Below are positions 1-7,017 of a stretch of DNA of 16,748 nt, piece by piece. Numbering within the stretch: the first letter of the stretch is position 1; each line of letters opens with the position of its first letter. This DNA is from Clostridiales bacterium (GTDB lineage Bacteria; Bacillota; Clostridia; Lachnospirales; Lachnospiraceae). The notes under the pieces are model-generated. The model made no database searches. It was given only the letters and a program-made list of their open reading frames with translations, and had not been told where the DNA came from. The position numbers and the translations under genes are program-made. Location of the stretch: the NCBI GenBank assembly GCA_018369015.1, contig JAGZDD010000080.1:1-16748 (forward strand), written 5' to 3'.

Positions 1-63
1 GAAAGCCCGGAACGGCGTCTGTGAGGAAGATCGTGCCTGTACGCAATGACGCACAGGCATTGG

Positions 64-106
64 ACGGAGCAATACTGACTTTCATGCGTGGTGAAGCCGC
101 GCAGCG
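64..106 (+). repeat. Diverged repeat, copy 1 (partner at 508-550)
   Basis: ACGGAGCAAT, then CTG, CTTTCAT, CGTGG and a GC-rich end recur in the same order and orientation at 508-550 with roughly 80-85 percent identity. Both copies are preceded by CAGGCA. Neither overlaps a gene, so this looks like a dispersed non-coding repeat. Confidence 0.55.
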
Positions 107-110
107 TATC

Positions 111-157
111 GGCGCAGGACAGATAATTCTTAGGAATCTGTTCTGCGCCGTATTTTT
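111..157 (+). terminator. Rho-independent terminator of an off-window transcript
   Basis: A 14-bp stem (111-124 pairs with 136-149, one G-T wobble) encloses an 11-nt loop and is followed by GTATTTTTG. It points right, so it should end a transcript that begins left of the window or in the first 100 bases. Confidence 0.75.
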
Positions 158-185
158 GTACCACCAGCCGCATGGCTGACTAGTT

Positions 186-218
186 GTTACTATTCACGGC
201 TTTGCCGAGAATAGTAAC
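186..218. repeat. Short palindrome with GTTACTATTC ends
   Basis: GTTACTATTC (186-195) is the exact reverse complement of GAATAGTAAC (209-218). An inner CGGC/GCCG pair closes a 3-nt loop, with one A-A mismatch between the two stems. The terminal sequence resembles the ends of the elements at 8666-8740, 9941-10114 and 15735-15773. GAACAGTAAC at 400-409 could close a larger unit spanning 186-409. Confidence 0.6.
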
Positions 219-365
219 TTCCCAGGCTCATTTAGAGTTTTGCTGCGCACCCGTTGACGTTTCGCTTCAACGGGGCGCGGCAGTCGCCAAGCTGGTGCGC
301 AAGCTCCCCAGTTTGGCTCGTTGCTTCGCGAAAAAGGCGCCTGCTCACTCCTGAATCACTGTCAG

Positions 366-409
366 GCCTGGCTGATCAGCGAGTGATTAGCCAGGCTGTG
401 AACAGTAAC
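366..409. repeat. Palindrome plus GAACAGTAAC end
   Basis: GCCTGGCT (366-373) pairs with AGCCAGGC (389-396). The stem continues inward through a G-T pair and ATCA/TGAT to give 13 bp with a 5-nt loop. GAACAGTAAC follows at 400-409, the terminal motif of the first repeat family in this window. No T-run follows, so it is not a typical terminator. Confidence 0.55.
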
Positions 410-507
410 GAACAGTTATAAATTTTATAAGAATTTTAATCCAGCCACTTTACAAAAAAAGATAGCCAATTTATAATTTGATTATAAATGTTATCAAGTG
501 GGCAGGC

Positions 508-550
508 ACGGAGCAATCCTGGCTTTCATCCGTGGCGGAGCGCGCACAGC
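508..550 (+). repeat. Diverged repeat, copy 2 (partner at 64-106)
   Basis: Second copy of the 64-106 segment, starting ACGGAGCAATCCTGGCTTTC. The differences are scattered substitutions and a one-base indel near the 3' end, which suggests an old duplication or two members of a dispersed family. Confidence 0.55.
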
Positions 551-690
551 GCGGCATGTGCGTTTATTATGAAAGCGCGGTATGTCCATTTTATAAGAGA
601 ATTTACAGCGTTTTGGAGTGTGTAAAAAACATATAGTTTTTTTGAAAAAGGCGCGCTCCGGACGCTTTTAGAAGGGAGAAAGGGAAGGAT

Positions 691-2178
691 ATGTTTTGTA
701 AAAATTGTGGAAAATCAATCAATGATACCAGTCAGTTCTGTCCATATTGCGGAACAAAGGTGAAGTCTGCAATACCAGAGGAAAGTGTACCTGATGGACC
801 TGTAAATAGGGAGGATCAGGACAATTATGATCAGGTTTTAGATTATGATGATGTAGAAGCAACACAGATTTTAAGCGAGTCCAGGGATATGACAGGAACG
901 AAGAACCGTTATAGTCATAGACAGGATGGCCCGCATTATTCGGCAAGTCAAAACACAGCACAAGGCACGGCGGCCTATGGACAGGGCGGTTACGCTGCCG
1001 GAAGCCAACCTGGTTATGAAAATGCCGGAGCGCAAGCCGGCAGCGACCAGAACAGCTATGGAAATGCCGGAGCGCAAATTGGCTACGGCCAGAATAGTTA
1101 TGGAAATACGGGAGCGCAAGCCGGTTACGGCCAGAATAGTTATGGAAATACGGGAGCGCAAGCCGGTTACGGCCAGAATAGCTACGGAAATACGGGAGCG
1201 CAGGCTGGTTACGGCCAGAATAGTTATGGAAATGCGGGAGCGCAGGCTGGTTACGGCCAGAATAGCTATGGAAATACGGGAGCGCAGGCCGGTTACGGTC
1301 AGAATGGCTATGGAAATGCGGGAGCGCAGGCTGGTTACGGTCAGAATGGCTATGGAAATGCGGGAGCACAAGCCGGTTACGGTCAGAATGGCTATGGAAA
1401 TGCGGGAGCACAAGCCGGTTACGGCCAGAATAGCTACGGAAATGCGGGAGCACAAGCCGGTTACGGTCAGAATAGCTATGGAAATACAGGAGCGCAGGCT
1501 GGTTACGGCCAGAACGGCTATGGAAGCGCAGGAGCCCAGCCAGGCTACGGCCAGGGCGGCTATGCTGCTGGCGGCCAGGCTCCGGGGCGCACGGCTTCCG
1601 GAGCTGGAAACCTTAAGCCTAAGAAAAAGCTTGGCAAGGGAGCAATTATTGGGATTTGTGTTGGCGGCGGTGTGGCCCTGATTGCTATTATCGTTGTTGT
1701 ATGTGTATTACTGCTTGGCAGAAGGTCAACCTATGAAACACCTCTCGCAACGCTTGTTGATGCGGTAAACGACGGTGATGTCATGGAAATTTTAGATGTT
1801 GTTCCCTTAAAACCGATCATTGATGGCGGTGAGCTTTCGGATTATCTTATGGGAATGGATTATGATGATCTTGTAAGCCTGTATGAAGGTCAGTTGGAAG
1901 ATGCCATGATTGATGAGTTTAGAGATGAATTTGGCTGGGATTTTGAGGTTGATTATAAGATTAATTATACATATGAATATTCAGCGGGTGAACTCAGTGA
2001 GCTGAACAGCGACTATTCCTATTCTTTTGGTACAGGCGATGACTTTATTGAGGAAGCCATGGATCTGGATGTTGATTTGATGATTAAAGGCTCCGGGGAG
2101 TACGAAACCGAAAATGAAATAATTACAGTGATTAAGGTTGATGGTAAATGGTACCTTGATATGTTTTCTTTGGGATGA
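691..2178 (+). CDS. Zinc-ribbon, repeat-rich single-pass membrane protein
   Basis: 495 residues. The N-terminus is a small zinc ribbon with two CxxC pairs (Cys3/Cys6 and Cys17/Cys20). A polar linker follows, then twelve 14-residue repeats rich in Gly, Tyr, Gln, Asn and Ala (residues 116-283), a basic stretch (KPKKK, about 309-313), one membrane segment (about 317-342) and an acidic C-terminal domain of about 150 residues. The order zinc ribbon, linker, one membrane helix, extracytoplasmic domain is common in Bacillota (TcaA/YvbJ-like layout). The positive-inside rule puts the ribbon and repeats in the cytoplasm and the C-terminal domain outside. That domain resembles the NTF2-like/DUF4878 type in size and position, but this is a weak inference. 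The start is preceded by a purine-rich AGGGAAGG only 2 nt from ATG. The gene is followed by a strong terminator, so it is probably monocistronic. Function unknown; envelope sensing or stress is a guess from the layout. Confidence 0.85.
   Translation: MFCKNCGKSINDTSQFCPYCGTKVKSAIPEESVPDGPVNREDQDNYDQVLDYDDVEATQILSESRDMTGTKNRYSHRQDGPHYSASQNTAQGTAAYGQGGYAAGSQPGYENAGAQAGSDQNSYGNAGAQIGYGQNSYGNTGAQAGYGQNSYGNTGAQAGYGQNSYGNTGAQAGYGQNSYGNAGAQAGYGQNSYGNTGAQAGYGQNGYGNAGAQAGYGQNGYGNAGAQAGYGQNGYGNAGAQAGYGQNSYGNAGAQAGYGQNSYGNTGAQAGYGQNGYGSAGAQPGYGQGGYAAGGQAPGRTASGAGNLKPKKKLGKGAIIGICVGGGVALIAIIVVVCVLLLGRRSTYETPLATLVDAVNDGDVMEILDVVPLKPIIDGGELSDYLMGMDYDDLVSLYEGQLEDAMIDEFRDEFGWDFEVDYKINYTYEYSAGELSELNSDYSYSFGTGDDFIEEAMDLDVDLMIKGSGEYETENEIITVIKVDGKWYLDMFSLG
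1036..1539 (+). repeat. Twelve in-frame 42-bp tandem repeats
   Basis: Twelve contiguous units of exactly 42 bp encode AGYGQNSYGNTGAQ-like 14-mers. Ser/Gly alternate at the sixth residue position after the first Ala, and Thr/Ala at position 11. The first unit is the most diverged (AGSDQ in place of AGYGQ). Many central units are nearly identical in DNA, which suggests recent expansion and likely length variation between strains. The periodicity keeps several other frames open, producing false ORFs on both strands. Confidence 0.95.
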
Positions 2179-2207
2179 TCTATCCGCAAAGTACCTTGAA
2201 GCAAAGT

Positions 2208-2250
2208 AAGGCCGTACGCCTGGATTTTAAATCCGGGTGTACGGCCTTTT
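2208..2250 (+). terminator. Terminator of the zinc-ribbon gene
   Basis: A continuous 19-bp stem (2208-2226 with 2230-2248, two G-T wobbles) starts AAGGCCGTAC and ends GTACGGCCTT, followed by TT. It begins 29 bases after the stop codon. Confidence 0.9.
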
Positions 2251-2288
2251 GCTGGTATGACGCGCCTGGCGGAGCAGCTTATACTATA

Positions 2289-3701
2289 TTAGCTGCTCTG
2301 GGCGCTATCCGCCTGCGTATCAGGCTTTGTGAGCTTTTTGATCCATTTATAGCTTCTAAATCGTATAAATGTGGGCAGGCCCTTGAAAATCTGGTCGGAT
2401 TGGATGCATAAGACAACAAGCTCTACAGGAAGCTTCCACCAGAAGGCTGCCATGAAGGACAAAGGCATGACAATGACCCATGTGCTGATCATGTTCATTG
2501 CCATATTGAATTTAGCATCGCCGCCGCCCTGGATAATGCCGTAGCTTACCGGCATTTGGTAGGACATGCCGACCATGACAATACTCATAATTGAAATAAG
2601 GTTGATTGCCAGGCCTGTGGCATTTTCTGAAAGCTTATACATGGAGAGGAGCGGGTAGCGCAGCAGGAAAAGGACGATTCCAAGGACAAGCCCGATCAGT
2701 ACATTAATAACGGCCAGCGTACGTGCGTCGGATTTTATGCGGGCCATATTTCCCCGCCCAATGGCATTGCCGATCATTACACTTGAGGTCGAGGACATGG
2801 CAATGACGATAACTTTAAGGTACTGATAGAAGGTCGTTGCCACAGAATTGGCGGCAATAGCATCTGCGGAAAGATGACCAAGGATGGCTGTCTGCATTGG
2901 AACAGAAACGCCCCATAATACCTGGGAGAGCATGATTGGAACTGTAACCTTCGTATAATCTTTCCTCAATCCGCGGTTGCGTTTAAAGAGCCCACCGGCA
3001 AATAGATGGAGCTTCTTATCAAATTTAATCAGATAAACAAGGACAATAATAAATTCCAGGATACGTGCGACAAGCGTTCCAACAGCAGCGCCGCGCACGC
3101 CCATTTCCGGAAAGCCAAAGCGGCCAAAAATCAATGTGTAGTTGATGGCGACATTGACGATCAGAGAAATGACAGAAATATAAAATGAAATTTTTACAGT
3201 TTCTACACTTCTTAAGGCAGCCATGAGGATGTTCGTCATAATAAATAATATGAATGTCCACTGAATAAGAGAGAGATAGCTTAAGCCTTCTTCAATGATA
3301 TGCTCGTCTGTGGTAAAAAGCATGAGGAGCGGACGGGGAATGAAAACACAGATGGCAATGATGATGATACTGCATATAAGCCCAAGTTTTAAGGCAATAC
3401 CGGTAATTGTCCGTATCGGTTCTACCCGTTTTTCGCCCCAGTACTGGGAAGCCAGGACAACGAGAGAGTTTCCTATGGCCAGAGCAACCTGCTGAACCAT
3501 AAAGAAAACCTGATTGACCGTAGCGGCGCCGGAAAGAGCTTCCTGGTTATAGCTGCCGAGCATGATATTATCGGCCATATTGACGCTGTAAGCGACAAGG
3601 TTTTGCAGGGCGACAACAATCATCATGCTAAACAGCGTTTTGTAGAAGCCCTTATCTTTTGTGAAAAATCCCGGCTTTGCTGATCGTTGTGATTTTTCCA
3701 T
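2289..3701 (-). CDS. MATE family multidrug/solute efflux transporter
   Basis: 470 residues, the usual MATE length, almost wholly hydrophobic with about 12 membrane segments in two similar halves. Each half has family-like features: an N-terminal membrane region with NMADNIMLGSYNQEALSGAA, and a matching segment in the second half with QTAILGHLSADAIAANSVA. MATE proteins export cationic drugs or metabolites using a sodium or proton gradient; the substrate cannot be read from sequence. The ATG is supported by AAAGGAG upstream on the minus strand. The gene is divergent from nrdD and convergent with the zinc-ribbon gene, so it is probably transcribed alone. Its stop codon overlaps a GAGCAGCT/AGCTGCTC inverted repeat (about 2271-2298) that lacks a T-tract on the minus strand. 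Confidence 0.92.
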   Translation of the reverse strand: MEKSQRSAKPGFFTKDKGFYKTLFSMMIVVALQNLVAYSVNMADNIMLGSYNQEALSGAATVNQVFFMVQQVALAIGNSLVVLASQYWGEKRVEPIRTITGIALKLGLICSIIIIAICVFIPRPLLMLFTTDEHIIEEGLSYLSLIQWTFILFIMTNILMAALRSVETVKISFYISVISLIVNVAINYTLIFGRFGFPEMGVRGAAVGTLVARILEFIIVLVYLIKFDKKLHLFAGGLFKRNRGLRKDYTKVTVPIMLSQVLWGVSVPMQTAILGHLSADAIAANSVATTFYQYLKVIVIAMSSTSSVMIGNAIGRGNMARIKSDARTLAVINVLIGLVLGIVLFLLRYPLLSMYKLSENATGLAINLISIMSIVMVGMSYQMPVSYGIIQGGGDAKFNMAMNMISTWVIVMPLSFMAAFWWKLPVELVVLCIQSDQIFKGLPTFIRFRSYKWIKKLTKPDTQADSAQSS

Positions 3702-3767
3702 AATAATTTTTAGTCTCCTTTAATATAATGTCTGTTTGAAAATATGTGAACAAGAATGTCTTTTATT

Positions 3768-3796
3768 ATGTTACCATGTTTAAAATTAAAGTTCAA
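3768..3796 (-). promoter_or_regulatory. Predicted promoter of the MATE gene
   Basis: On the minus strand, TTGAAC (3791-3796) and TAACAT (3768-3773) are separated by 17 bp, upstream of the AAAGGAG ribosome binding site. An overlapping CATAAT could be an alternative -10 box. Confidence 0.5.
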
Positions 3797-4036
3797 TGCA
3801 CTTTAGGGGAATAAAGAGAACACTAAGGACTGAGTTTCAAAATTAGAAACTTCAAAAATGTCTGTATTTTGTGAGCATTTATTTTTGATGTCTGTCAATA
3901 GATAGAATCGATTATTGGGGATAAAATTGCCCTCGTCATGTTTTTGTTACTTTTGCCAGCTTGACAATTTTTTCCGGGAAAAAATGCCAGCAGTATGCGC
4001 AGTGTTTAAATGGCATAAATGGGGGATAAAATAGAG

Positions 4037-4082
4037 ATACTATATCTAGTGTTACAAATTTATTAAAAACTATATTTTGTAT
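4037..4082 (+). promoter_or_regulatory. Tandem NrdR-like boxes upstream of nrdD
   Basis: ATACTATATCTAGTGT (4037-4052) closely fits the known NrdR box (approximately ACACWATATMTWGTGT). AAACTATATTTTGTAT (4067-4082) is a second, more diverged copy. The two start exactly 30 bp apart, about three helical turns, which is the known arrangement for cooperative NrdR binding. NrdR represses ribonucleotide reductase genes when (deoxy)adenine nucleotides are plentiful. The nrdR gene itself is not in the window. Confidence 0.8.
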
Positions 4083-4092
4083 ATTTTTATTG

Positions 4093-4121
4093 TGGATTTT
4101 TAAATTGTCCGGTGTTATAAT
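4093..4121 (+). promoter_or_regulatory. Predicted nrdDG promoter
   Basis: TATAAT (4116-4121) is preceded by TGT, making an extended -10 box. The -35 candidate 17 bp upstream (TGGATT, 4093-4098) is poor. The second NrdR-like box ends just upstream of the -35 region. Confidence 0.6.
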
Positions 4122-4180
4122 GGTACGCGTACGAAAAAAAGTAAGAATTTAGCATAGAGTGTTGAAGGAGAGTTTGTGTA

Positions 4181-6307
4181 ATGAAAATTATCAAAAGAGA
4201 CGGGCGGGAAGTCGATTACGACCGCAGTAAGATTATTACAGCTATAACAAAGGCCAATGCCGAGGTTCCTGACGAAGAAAAAATTACTGACGAAAGTATT
4301 GAATCGATTGTAGAGTTTATTGAAAGCCGCAACCGAAAACGTATGCTTGTTGAGGATATTCAGGACATTATCGAGCAAAAGCTTATGGCAGAAGGGAAAT
4401 TTGTTCTTGCAAAGGCCTATATTATTTATCGTTATACAAGAGAGCTGGTGCGCAAGGCAAATACGACGGATGAATCTATTTTAAGCCTTATTAAAAACAG
4501 TAATAAGGACGTTATGGAGGAAAATTCCAATAAAAATGCGATTGTAGCGTCGACCCAGCGTGACCTTATTGCCGGTGAGGTGTCTAAGGACCTTACAAAG
4601 CGGCTGCTTCTCCCGGAGAAAATTTCAAAAGCACATGAGGAAGGCGTTCTGCATTTCCATGACGCCGATTATTTCCTTCAGCCAATTTTTAACTGCTGTC
4701 TCATAAATATTGGAGATATGCTCGACAATGGCACGGTGATGAATGGCAAGCTCATTGAAAGCCCTAAAAGCTTTCAGGTGGCATGTACCGTAATGACACA
4801 GATTATTGCCGCTGTCGCCAGCAGCCAGTATGGCGGCCAGTCTGTGGATGTACGCCATTTAGGCAAGTATTTGAGAAAAAGCTATAATAAATATAAAAAT
4901 GCGATTCGCAAGGAATTTGGAGATTCATTGCCGGAGGAGGTTGAGGAACACATCATTAAGATGCGTCTTCGGGATGAATTAAAGTCCGGCGTCCAGACGA
5001 TTCAGTATCAGATTAATACATTAATGACAACGAACGGACAGTCTCCCTTTGTGACATTATTTTTAAACCTTAATCCTGACGATGAATATGTGGAAGAAAA
5101 TGCCATGATTATCGAGGAGATTTTGCGCCAGCGCCTTGAAGGGATTAAAAACGAGAAAGGCGTTTATGTAACTCCGGCATTTCCAAAGCTTATTTATGTT
5201 TTAGACGAGCATAACTGCTTAAAGGGCGGCAAGTATGATTATATTACAAAGCTGGCGGTGCGCTGCTCGGCAAAAAGACTTTATCCCGATTACATTTCTG
5301 CAAAGAAAATGCGTGAAAATTATGAAGGCAATGTTTTTAGCTGCATGGGCTGCCGCAGCTTCCTGACGCCGTGGAAGGATGAAAACGGCAATTATAAGTT
5401 TGAAGGCCGCTTTAACCAGGGCGTTGTCAGTCTGAACCTTCCCCAGATTGGCATTTTGGCCAAGGGGGATGAGGAGAAGTTCTGGAATCTTTTAGATGAA
5501 CGGCTTTCGCTTTGCTATGAGGCCCTGATGTGCCGCCATGAGGCTCTGGAAGGAACCATTTCCGACGTAAGCCCTATCCACTGGCAGTATGGCGCTATTG
5601 CCCGCTTAAAGAAAGGGGAAACGATTGATAAGCTGCTTCACGGCGGCTACTCCACGATCTCCCTGGGATATATCGGACTTTATGAGGTGACAAAGCTGAT
5701 GAAGGGCGTAAGCCATACGGACCCTGAAGGCATGGAATTTGCCCTTCGGGTAATGAACCATATGAGAGCGGCGACAGACAAATGGAAAGCCGAAACAGGT
5801 ATCCATTTTGGCCTTTACGGAACGCCCGCGGAATCCCTGTGTTACCGCTTTGCCCGCATTGATCTGGAGCGTTTTGGCGTTATTAAGGATGTTACGGATA
5901 AAGGATATTATACAAATTCCTACCATGTTGATGTTCGGGAGAAAATCGATGCTTTCAGTAAATTTACATTTGAAAGCCAGTTCCAGAAGATTTCTTCCGG
6001 CGGCGCGATTTCCTATGTGGAAATTCCCAATATGCGCCATAACCTTGAGGCTCTTGAGGAAGTTGTTAAGTTTATCTATGACAATATTCAGTATGCTGAG
6101 TTTAATACAAAATCCGATTATTGCCATGTATGCGGCTATGACGGAGAAATTATGATTAACGACGATCTGGAATGGGAATGCCCTCAGTGCGGTAATAAGG
6201 ATCACGCGAAAATGAATGTAACGCGTAGAACCTGCGGCTATCTTGGCGAGAACTTCTGGAATGTGGGAAAAACAAAAGAAATTAAGAGCCGCGTTCTGCA
6301 TCTGTAG
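4181..6307 (+). CDS. nrdD: Anaerobic (class III) ribonucleoside-triphosphate reductase
   Basis: 708 residues, a usual NrdD length. The enzyme reduces ribonucleoside triphosphates to deoxyribonucleotides without oxygen, using a glycyl radical. An N-terminal ATP-cone (about residues 1-90, starting MKIIKRDGREVDYD) is the expected allosteric domain. The C-terminus has the zinc site as two CxxC pairs (Cys648/Cys651 and Cys667/Cys670). The glycyl-radical motif RRTCGYLG follows, with Gly686 as the radical residue, then a conserved KSRVLHL end. A CMGCRS segment in the middle holds candidate active-site cysteines. The start is preceded by GAAGGAGAG, 11 nt from ATG. nrdG follows after 23 bp, so the two form an operon. 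NrdR-like boxes upstream indicate repression by NrdR. Confidence 0.97.
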   Translation: MKIIKRDGREVDYDRSKIITAITKANAEVPDEEKITDESIESIVEFIESRNRKRMLVEDIQDIIEQKLMAEGKFVLAKAYIIYRYTRELVRKANTTDESILSLIKNSNKDVMEENSNKNAIVASTQRDLIAGEVSKDLTKRLLLPEKISKAHEEGVLHFHDADYFLQPIFNCCLINIGDMLDNGTVMNGKLIESPKSFQVACTVMTQIIAAVASSQYGGQSVDVRHLGKYLRKSYNKYKNAIRKEFGDSLPEEVEEHIIKMRLRDELKSGVQTIQYQINTLMTTNGQSPFVTLFLNLNPDDEYVEENAMIIEEILRQRLEGIKNEKGVYVTPAFPKLIYVLDEHNCLKGGKYDYITKLAVRCSAKRLYPDYISAKKMRENYEGNVFSCMGCRSFLTPWKDENGNYKFEGRFNQGVVSLNLPQIGILAKGDEEKFWNLLDERLSLCYEALMCRHEALEGTISDVSPIHWQYGAIARLKKGETIDKLLHGGYSTISLGYIGLYEVTKLMKGVSHTDPEGMEFALRVMNHMRAATDKWKAETGIHFGLYGTPAESLCYRFARIDLERFGVIKDVTDKGYYTNSYHVDVREKIDAFSKFTFESQFQKISSGGAISYVEIPNMRHNLEALEEVVKFIYDNIQYAEFNTKSDYCHVCGYDGEIMINDDLEWECPQCGNKDHAKMNVTRRTCGYLGENFWNVGKTKEIKSRVLHL

Positions 6308-6330
6308 GATTGCGGGAATGAGGTTTTGCG

Positions 6331-6855
6331 ATGTATTATGCAGATATAAAGCAGTATGATGTGGCTAACGGACCGGGAGTCCGGGTATCGCTGTTTGTCA
6401 GCGGCTGCACCCATCATTGTAAAAATTGTTTTAATCAGGTGACATGGGATTTTCATTATGGCCAGGAATTTACACCGGAGGTTATGGAAAAGGTGCTCGA
6501 ATACCTTCAGCCGGATTATGTGAAAGGGCTTACGCTTCTTGGCGGAGAGCCTATGGAACATTCCAATCAGCAGGGGCTTCTGCCGATGCTTAGAAAAATC
6601 CGGGAGGTTTATCCCCAAAAAGACATATGGTGTTTTACAGGCTATGATTTTGACAAGGATGTTAAAGGCCGGATGCTTTTGGAATGGCCGGAAACCGAGG
6701 AGTTCCTTTCCTATATTGATGTTCTTGTGGACGGCCCGTTTATCGAGGAATTAAAGAGCGTCGCCCTGCGTTTTAAAGGCTCGTCGAACCAGCGGACGAT
6801 TGATGTTAAAAAATCTCTTGAAACCGGGAAAACGGTGCTTGTAGAGGGATATTAA
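6331..6855 (+). CDS. nrdG: Anaerobic ribonucleotide reductase activase (radical SAM)
   Basis: 174 residues, typical for NrdG. It uses a [4Fe-4S] cluster and S-adenosylmethionine to generate the glycyl radical on NrdD. The cluster motif CxxxCxxC is Cys26, Cys30 and Cys33 in GCTHHCKNCFN. LLGGEPMEH is the usual radical-SAM GGE motif for SAM binding. The gene lies 23 bp after nrdD and has only a weak ribosome binding site (ATGAGG), which fits co-transcription and possible translational coupling. No strong terminator follows; a weak GTTTG/CAAAC hairpin lies about 20 bp downstream. Confidence 0.96.
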   Translation: MYYADIKQYDVANGPGVRVSLFVSGCTHHCKNCFNQVTWDFHYGQEFTPEVMEKVLEYLQPDYVKGLTLLGGEPMEHSNQQGLLPMLRKIREVYPQKDIWCFTGYDFDKDVKGRMLLEWPETEEFLSYIDVLVDGPFIEELKSVALRFKGSSNQRTIDVKKSLETGKTVLVEGY

Positions 6856-6922
6856 TTACTGTTTGGGCCAGCCTCAAACGCTTCGTTCTCCCCGGCGTAA
6901 GAGCGTGATTCTAAATATATCT

Positions 6923-6951
6923 TTGACTTATACCTCTATTCAGGATATGAT
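6923..6951 (+). promoter_or_regulatory. Predicted promoter of the rubredoxin-like/GltS-like gene
   Basis: TTGACT (6923-6928) and TATGAT (6946-6951) are spaced by exactly 17 bp, about 66 bp before the chosen ATG. This suggests the downstream gene is expressed independently of nrdDG. Confidence 0.75.
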
Positions 6952-7017
6952 AAATATAACGCAACTGTAAAGGTCGTGGACAGTGCGGTACAACATATTC
7001 TGAATGGAGGTATTTTT

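Larger units (their letters stand above)
1..690. other. Gene-free leading region with structured repeats
   Basis: No convincing coding sequence is seen before the zinc-ribbon gene at 691. The stretch holds a strong terminator (111-157), hairpins at 186-218 and 366-396, an AT-rich inverted repeat (469-476 / 482-489), a hairpin with arms CCCGTTGA and TCAACGGG near 250-275, and a diverged duplication (64-106 versus 508-550). A frame open from base 3 to the stop at 177-179 crosses one of the duplicated non-coding segments and the terminator, so I do not call it a gene. No clear promoter for the 691 gene was found; AT-rich sequence at 600-650 is the likeliest place. Confidence 0.6.
3702..4180. other. 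Divergent intergenic region, MATE / nrdD
   Basis: 479 bases, AT-rich, between divergent genes. The left end holds the MATE promoter, and 4037-4121 holds the NrdR-like boxes and nrdD promoter. The middle (about 3800-4030) shows no coding sequence. TTGACA at 3961-3966 has no good -10 box at the right distance. GTACGCGTAC (4123-4132) is a 10-bp palindrome just downstream of the nrdD -10 box. Confidence 0.6.

Noticed and set aside
3..179. Frame open from the window edge to a stop at 177-179, as a gene fragment
   Set aside because: It crosses a duplicated non-coding segment and a strong terminator hairpin, and its translation resembles no family I know.
719..1681. Long open frames on both strands across the 42-bp repeat (719-1453 -, 871-1455 -, 926-1681 +)
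   Set aside because: They arise because a 42-bp unit without stops stays open in several frames. They lack good ribosome binding sites and overlap a well-supported gene.
2271..2300. Terminator for the MATE gene from GAGCAGCT/AGCTGCTC
   Set aside because: The inverted repeat is real but has no T-run on the minus strand and overlaps the end of the coding sequence.
3961..3989. TTGACA as a distal nrdD promoter
   Set aside because: No -10 box occurs at 16-18 bp spacing; the nearest candidate is much too far.
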